A stretch of 64,000 nt of DNA from Zea mays (lineage: Eukaryota; Streptophyta; Magnoliopsida; Poales; Poaceae), in the NCBI RefSeq assembly GCF_902167145.1, contig NC_050101.1, forward strand, positions 133,454,990-133,518,989. Reading direction: 5' to 3'. Of this stretch, positions 57,951-64,000 are shown one piece after another. Under the pieces are notes generated by a model. That model searched no databases, had not been told where the DNA came from, and saw only the letters and a program-made list of their open reading frames with translations. Numbering within the stretch: position 1 is the stretch's first letter; each line of letters opens with the position of its first letter. A program made the position numbers and the translations under genes.

Positions 57951-59468
57951 TCAATATATGTGCTTTGACTCTGGCACAGTGCTGTTGACTGTACGAGCTT
58001 CAGACTGCTCTCTGAAGTCCCTTTGGTGTGGAGCATACTGACTCCCTTCTGGCTGCTGGCCTTGTTGCAGCGGAGGTGGAGGCGGAGGCTGTTGCCAGGA
58101 AGCTTGAGGTTGACTCGCCGAAGCAACAGAAACTGCAGGGTGGTTGCCCACATATTCTGGGATGTAAGGTGAATGATACGAAGCAGTATGCATGACCTGC
58201 TTCGGCTGAGCTTGCTGTGCTGCGGCTTCGGCTATTTCCTTTTGCTTCTGGATGGTAACATGGCACATCCTGGTGGTATGGCCTTTGTTCTCACCGCAAA
58301 ACAAGCAAAAAATTCTTCTTGGTTGATCCCCGAATCTTCCGCCGAAGCCCCTGGCGCCTCTGCCTCTTGGGGCTGGTGGTCGGAAGAGCCCTTGCTGTTG
58401 CCCCGAAGCCTGTGAGGAACACTGTGGCCTTTGCTGTTGGCTCCCTCGATCATCATTTTGGGCAGAGTTGTGGATTGATCTAACATGCCTCGGATAAAAC
58501 CTTCCTCCGAAGCCCCTGGTCATCTCAGAAAACCTAAAAGCCTCCTCCCTTCTTTGGCGGAAATCATTATCGGCCCGAATGTACTCGTCCATCTTCTGGA
58601 GCAGCTTCTCCAAAGTTTGAGGGGGCTTCCTAGCGAAGTACTGAGCTGACAGTCCTGGCCGAAGCCCCTTGATCATGGCCTCAATGACAATTTCATTGGG
58701 CACCGTTGGCGCATGTGCCCTCAAACGCAGGAACCTCCGGACGTACGCCTGAAGGTATTCTTCGTGATCCTGGGTGCACTGGAAAAGAGCTTGAGCAGTG
58801 ACCGGCTTCGTCTGAAATCCTTGAAAGCTAGTTAACAGCAAGTCCTTCAGTTTCTGCCATGAATTGATCGTTCCTGGTCGAAGGGAGGAATACCAGGTTT
58901 GAGCAACACTCCTGACAGCCATAACAAAAGATTTGGCCATGACTGCAGCATTGCCACCATACGAAGACACTGTTGCTTCGTAGCTCATCAAAAACTGCTT
59001 CGGGTCTGAATGGCCGTCGAATACGGGAAGCTGAGGCGGTTTGTAGGACGAGGGCCAAGGTGTAGCCTGCAGCTCAGCAGACAGAGGAGAAGCATCATCG
59101 AAAACAAAATTCCCATGATGGAAATTATCATACCAGTCATCTTCGTTGGGGAAACCCTCCTGATGAAGGTCTTGGTGCTGAGGCCTTCGGTGCTGCTCAT
59201 CCTGAGCAAGATGACGAACTTCCTCAGAGGCTTCGTCTATCTGCCTTTGCAGCTCAGCTAGCCTAGCCATCTTTTCTTTCTTCCTCTGCACTTGTTGATG
59301 AAGCATCTACATGTCTCTGATTTCTTGATCTATCTCGTCCTCTGGCGGTGTCGGGCTGACAGCCTTCCTTTTCTGGCTTCGGGCCTCCCGAAGAGAGACA
59401 GTCTCCTGATTGTGGTCCAGCGATTGAAGGGCTGCAGTGCCAGTTGCTGAAGCTTTCTTCGGCGCCAT
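57951..59468 (-). pseudogene. gag of element G with one stop
   Basis: The likely start is ATG at 59468 (MAPKKASATG); codon 54 is TAG (59309-59307) where a Gln codon would fit, and the frame then stays open for 451 codons. The Ty3/gypsy Gag core is seen (PQLPVFDGHSDPKQFLMSY, WYSSLRPGTINSWQKLKDLL, YVRRFLRLR), followed by a Gln/Arg/Gly-rich region and a variant zinc knuckle, CLFCGENKGHTTRMC. A Pro/Gln-rich tail ends at 57951. Re-initiation at the ATG directly after the stop (59306) could still give nearly the whole Gag. Confidence 0.8.
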
Positions 59469-59532
59469 AACGAAGGTTTATGATCGCCGAAGGAGTTCAG
59501 AAAACTCAGACTGTGGAAGTGAGTTCACCGGA

Positions 59533-59544
59533 GGTGGGCGCCAA
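59533..59544 (-). other. Primer-binding site of element G
   Basis: On the minus strand TTGGCGCCCACC follows the LTR end CCCCAACA. TGGCGCC is a usual start of gypsy primer-binding sites; the tRNA species is not assigned. Confidence 0.55.
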
Positions 59545-60183
59545 TGTTGGGGACTTGTTCTCAAATGCTATGAGTTAAGAACAAGGCAACATAGAAAATG
59601 TTAATCGTTAAAGTCCTTCGTCCTTCGGAGCATTATTTCCCTTAGGATATAATGGTTTTTGGACGAAGGTTATGAAGGGCGTACCTTCATAAATTCATTA
59701 TACAATGACGAAGGATAAAATGTAGGGAATACAAAAGACAACATAAACAATTATATATTATCATGTATAAACAGAAATATCGTTGAATTATAAATGTACC
59801 TTCAACTTGAAAGAGATGATAGTACAAGCGTGACGCAAAAAGCGAATGCCAAGTCAGCCTCCCCAGTACGGGGGTACTGTTCATCTGTTTATAGGCACGG
59901 GACTCAACCCATACAAAATTACATTCATGCCCTTTACACTTGATAATAATTCTATAGTAATCTATCGGGGTCTAAATAGCCTTTTCATCTTTAAGTCGGT
60001 TTCACTTTTTGCTGCCACGCCGAAGCTTTCCTGCTCACACCTTCGGCGCTGTATCAACCTTCGTATTATTCTGGTCTACTGCGATGCCGACTTGAGTCCG
60101 AAGATACCTGTTCACACATTATACTCCAGAAATACTGTTAAATCCTGTTTTTGAGGACCTTCGGCAGCCGAAGGTCCCCAACA
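59545..60183 (-). repeat. 5' LTR of element G (639 bp)
   Basis: It differs from the left LTR by eye at three sites (AGTTAAGAAC/AGTTAATAAC, AAGGGCGTAC/AAGGGAGTAC, ATCTGTTTAT/ATCTATTTAT). The third lies in the TATA region, changing CTATTTATAG to CTGTTTATAG in plus view. Confidence 0.88.
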
Positions 60184-60188
60184 CTACT

Positions 60189-60838
60189 CATCCTTCGCCG
60201 TCACTCCGAGCATCTCTCCAACTTTGGTATAATCTTCACTCATTTATTTTATGACCAAAGGAGGAGAAAGTACTTCGTTGGGCTCTAATGATTCCGTTTT
60301 TGGCGATTCATGCCAAAGGGGGAGAAAATATGAGCCCAAAGCAAAAGGACCGCACCACCACCTAATTTTTAAAATTTGGAGATTTTCAATTGGTCAATTT
60401 CAAATTGGTATCTTATTATGTTCTAAAGGGGGAGGAAGTAGTATTTCAAAAATGATGAATCAAAACCCTCTTGAACACTAAGAGGAGGATCTCATTTAGG
60501 GGGAGTTTTGTTTAGTCAAAGGAAAAGCATTTGAAACAAGGGGAGAAAATTTTTAAACTTGAAAATGCTTTGCAAAAATCTTATTCATCTACCTTTGACT
60601 ATGTTGCAAAAGGACTTTGAAAAGGATTTACAAAAAGAATTTGCAAAAACAAAACATGTGGTGCAAGCGTGGTCCAAAATGTTAAAAATAAAGAAACAAT
60701 CCATGCACATCTAGTAAGTAACATTTATTGGCTCAATTCCAAGCAACCTTTGCACTTACATTATGCAAACTAGTTCATTTATGCACTTTTATATTTGCTT
60801 TGGTTTGTGTTGGCATCAATCACCAAAAAGGGGGAGAT
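60189..60838 (+). other. 3' untranslated region of element E, right part
   Basis: It continues 52643-52800 and aligns with 50135-50857 of element F. GGGGGAG or close variants occur near 60318, 60428, 60499, 60540 and 60830; the last abuts the LTR. No gene is seen. Confidence 0.65.
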
Positions 60839-62148
60839 TGAAAGGGAATTAGGCTTACACCTAGTCCCTAATTAATTTTGGTGGTTGAATTGCCCAACAC
60901 AAATATTTGGACTAACTAGTTTGCTCTAGTGCATAAGTTATACAGGTGCCAAAGGTTCACACTTAGCCAATAAAAAGACCAAGTATTGGGTTCAACAAAA
61001 GAGCAAAGGGACAACCGAAGGCACCTCTGGTCTGGCGCACCGAACTGTCCGGTGTGCCACCGGACATGTCCGGTGCACCAGAGGACTCAAACTTCAAACT
61101 CGTCACCTTCGGGAAATTCCAGAGGAAACTCCGCTATAATTCACCGGACTGTCCGGTGTACACCGGACATGTCCGGTGCTCCAAGGAAGAGCGGCCTCCG
61201 GAACTCGGCAGCCTCGGGAATCCACTTCGGCCACTCCGCTATAATTCACCGGACTGTCCGGTGTACACCGGACTGTCCGGTGTAACAGCGGGCAACGGCT
61301 ACTACGGCGCCAACGGCTACCTGCATGCGCAATTAATGCGCGCCAGCGCGCGCAGAGGTCAAACACGCCCATGCTGGCGCACCGGACAATCTACAGTGCA
61401 TGTCCGGTGCGCCACCGGACATCCAGGCGGGCGCAGAAGACAGAACTCCAATGGTCAAACCCAACGGCTTTTGGTGACGTGGCTGTCGCACCGGACATGT
61501 CCGGTGTGCACCGGACTGTCCGGTGCGCCATCGAACAGACAGGCTCACCAAACGGCTAGTTTGGTGGTTGGGGCTATAAATACCCCAACCAACCCACCAT
61601 TCATGGCATCCAAGTTTTCCAGCTTCCAACCACTATACAAGAGCTAGCATTCATTGCGAAGCACACCAAAAGAGATCAAATCCTCTCCCAACTCCACACA
61701 AAGCCTTAGTGACTAGAGAGAGTGATTTGTAGTGTTCATTTGAGCTCTTGCGCTTGGATCGCTTCTTTTTCTTTGGCATTCTTTCTTGTGATCAAACACT
61801 CACTTGTAATTGAGGCAAGAGACACCAATCGTGTGGTGGTCCTTGCGGGAAGTTTGATTCCCAAGTGGTTTGAGAAAGAGAAGCTCACTCGGTCCGAGGG
61901 ACCGTTTGAGAGAGGGAAGGGTTGAAAGAGACCCGACCTTTGTGGCCTCCTCAACGGGGAGTAGGTTTGAGAGAACCGAACCTCGGTAAAACAAATCCGC
62001 GTGTCTTACTTCATTATTCGCTTGCGATTTGTTTTGCACCCTCTCTCGCGGACTCTATTATATTTCTAACGCTAACCCGGCTTGTAGTTGTGTTTATTTT
62101 TGAGAATTTCAGTTTCGCCCTATTCACCCCCCCTCTAGGCGACTTTCA
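60839..62148 (+). repeat. 3' LTR of element E (1310 bp)
   Basis: Partner of 36387-37697, ending CTCTAGGCGACTTTCA. The TSD GCGCT follows at 62149-62153. Confidence 0.92.
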
Positions 62149-64000
62149 GCGCTCTTCACATCCATTTGGAACAACCTGAAAGAATGGTGAGCGGCATATG
62201 CTAGCAATATACGAATGGACTCTAGCCTGGCCACAGGAGCAAAAGTCTCCTCAAAGTCCAAACCTGCGACTTGGGCATAACCTTTTGCCACAAGTCGTGC
62301 CTTGTTCCTTGTCACCACCCCGTGCTCGTCTTGTTTGTTGCGGAACACCCACTTGGTTCCCACAACGTTTTGCTTGGGACGAGGCACCAGTGTCCAAACT
62401 TCATTTCTTTTGAAGTTGTTGAGCTCCTCCTGCATGGCCAACACCCAGTCCGGATCTAGCAAGGTCTCTTCTACCCTGAAAGGCTCAATAGAAGAGACAA
62501 AGGAGTAATGCTCACAAAAATTAACTAATCGAGACCGAGTAGTTACTCCCTTGCTAATATCACCCAAAATTTGGTCGACGGGATGATCCCTTTGAATCAT
62601 TGCTCGAACTTGGGTTGGAGATGCCGGTTGCACTTCTTCCTCCATTACATGATCATCTTGTGCTCCCCCTTGATCACACGCCTCCTGCTCATCATCTTGA
62701 GTTGGGGGATGCACCATTGTTGAGGAAGAAGGTTGATCTCGTTCATCTTGTTCCTGTGGCCGCACATCTCCAATCGCCATGGTGCGTATTGCGGCCGTTG
62801 GAACTTCTTCTTCATCTACATCATCAAAATCAACAACTTGCTCTCTTGGAGAGCCATTAGTCTCATCAAATACAACGTCGCTAGAGACTTCAACCAAACC
62901 CAATGATTTGTTGAAGACTCTATACGCCTTTGTATTTGAGTCATAACCTAACAAAAACCCTTCTACGGCTTTGGGAGCAAATTTGGAATTCCTACCCTTC
63001 TTCACTGGAATGTAGCATTTACTCCCAAAAACTCGAAAATACGAAACATTGGGTTTGTTACCGGTTAGTAGCTCATACGACGTCTTCTTGAGGAGGCGAT
63101 GAAGGTAGACCCTGTTGATGGCGTGGCAAGCCGTGTTCACGGCTTCCGACCAAAAGCGCTCGGGGGTCTTGAACTCTCCAAGCATCGTCCTCGCCATGTC
63201 TATAAGCGTCCTGTTCTTCCTCTCTACCACCCCATTTTGCTATGGTTTGAACTCGTGCTTGATCCCTTCCTCCTCAAGGTACTCCTCCACTTGAAGGTTC
63301 TTGAACTCGGACCCATTGTCGCTCCTTATCTTTTTCACCTTGAGCTCAAACTCGTTTTGAGCTCGCCTTAGAAAGCGCTTGAGGGTCCCTTGGGTTTCTG
63401 ATTTATCCTGCAAAAAGAATACCCAAGTGAAGCGGGAAAAATCATCAACAATAACAAGACCATACTTACTTCCCCCGATGCTAAGGTAGGCGATGGGTCC
63501 GAAGAGGTCCATATGTAGTAACTCCAGTGGTCTTGATGTAGTCATCACATTCTTGTTGTGATGAGTGCTTCCCACCTGTTTGCCTGCTTGACAAGCTGCA
63601 CAAGGTCTATCTTTTTCGAAACATACATTTGTTAGTCCTAACACATGCTCTCCCTTTAGAAGTTTGTGGAGGTTTTTCATCCCAACATGTGCTAGACGGC
63701 AATGCCACAGCCAGCCCATGCTAGTCTTAGCAATTAAGCATGCGTCTAGATCGGCCTCCTCCTTCGAAAAATCAACTAAGTAGAGTTTGCCATCTAGTAC
63801 ACCCTTAAATGCTAATGAACCATCACTCCTTCTAAAGACAGATACATCAACATTTGTAAACAAACAATTGTAGCCCATGTGGCACAATTGACTAACAGAC
63901 AAGAGATTATAGCCTAGCGACTCTACTAAAAATACATTAGAGATAGAGTGCTCATTTGAGATGACTATCTTGCCCAAGCCTTGGTTCCCATCTCCAAAGA
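62149..64000 (-). pseudogene. pol of element D, protease-proximal to RT start, cut by the window edge
   Basis: Read leftwards from 64000: a piece before the HHCC region with about four codons missing (GNQ then GLGKIV), HCRLAH with one Arg changed to Cys in the HHCC region, CAAC, the integrase core (SDNGSEF and VERKNRT), the IN-RT linker and RT up to FQMDVKSA, where element E interrupts. A 12-base loss and a CAG-type codon turned TAG (63242-63240) replace the SAPYTPQ segment before QNGVVERK. Gag would lie beyond the window. Confidence 0.8.

Larger units (their letters stand above)
52801..60183 (-). mobile_element. Element G: zeon-like non-autonomous Ty3/gypsy retrotransposon, TSD CTACT
   Basis: LTRs of 639 bases (52801-53439 and 59545-60183) begin TGTTGGGGAC and end TCCCCAACA; the TSD CTACT is at 52796-52800 and 60184-60188. 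A primer-binding-type TTGGCGCCCACC next to the right LTR, gag on the minus strand and GAGGGGCTAC next to the left LTR give minus orientation. No protease, RT or integrase is present. Instead a spliced antisense gene fills the middle. I find three LTR differences (0.5%, about 0.18 million years). Size, LTR length and absence of pol fit zeon, named from memory. Confidence 0.88.
36387..62148 (+). mobile_element. Element E: Opie-like Sirevirus, TSD GCGCT, carrying elements F and G
   Basis: LTRs at 36387-37697 and 60839-62148 have the TSD GCGCT at 36382-36386 and 62149-62153, inside the RT region of element D. F (42671-52177) is inserted in its RNase H and G (52801-60183) in its 3' untranslated region; without them E is about 8.9 kb. 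I count about 20 substitutions and one indel between the LTRs (about 1.5%, some 0.6 million years at 1.3e-8). Gag and pol are broken, so it is not autonomous. Confidence 0.93.
31585..64000 (-). mobile_element. Element D: Ji-like Sirevirus, chimeric, split by element E, running off the window
   Basis: The 3' LTR (31585-32839), polypurine region and pol are read on the minus strand. Pol is interrupted at 36387-62148 by element E; joining across it restores the RT motif order (FQMDVKSA before, FLNGPIKEE after). The 5' part (gag, 5' LTR) lies beyond base 64000. Inside, the order linker-RT-RNase H occurs twice (63xxx-35.5 kb and 35.5-33.6 kb), joined at about 35481-35488, so the element is a recombinant of two Ji-like copies. 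Confidence 0.8.

Overview
The window looks like a maize (Zea mays) or close-relative nuclear segment. This is inferred from nested Sirevirus-type Ty1/copia retrotransposons of the Ji/Opie kind, whose LTRs are studded with the palindrome CACCGGACTGTCCGGTG, from a zeon-like Ty3/gypsy element, and from a single short intron-containing gene island. Family names are given from memory of maize repeats and are less certain than the structures, which are read directly from LTR ends, target-site duplications (TSDs), primer-binding sites and reading frames.

Layout. 1-14.5 kb: element A, a minus-strand gag-only Sirevirus, carries a solo zeon/cinful-like LTR (1652-2287) and a complete Ji-like element B (5339-14181, TSD AAAGT). 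14.58-26.08 kb: remains of a PIF/Harbinger-type DNA transposon (a decayed Myb/NAM-like ORF1, the tail of a transposase and a 3' terminal inverted repeat). Its first intron is occupied by a complete Opie-like element C (14708-24156, TSD GCCAT). 26.19-28.3 kb: a Tourist MITE followed by the only recognisable host gene, 40S ribosomal protein S30 (27017-27289, two exons). 28.3-31.6 kb: degenerate transposon pieces and truncated LTRs. 31585-64000: a minus-strand Ji-like element D with a chimeric, partly duplicated pol. It is split by an Opie-like element E (36387-62148, TSD GCGCT), which itself holds a complete, coding-intact and very young Opie-like element F (42671-52177, TSD GATGC) and a zeon-like non-autonomous gypsy element G (52801-60183, TSD CTACT).

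The insertion order can be read from the nesting: E is inside D, and F and G are inside E. By-eye LTR differences agree: about 28 for B, about 20 for E, 9 for C, 3 for G and 1 for F. F is the only element with undamaged gag and pol. G has no pol; it carries a gag on its own strand and a three-exon gene on the opposite strand, and would have to move in trans. Nothing prokaryotic (operons, ribosome-binding sites, CRISPR) applies here. Apart from S30, every long reading frame belongs to a transposable element or is a chance frame in an LTR.
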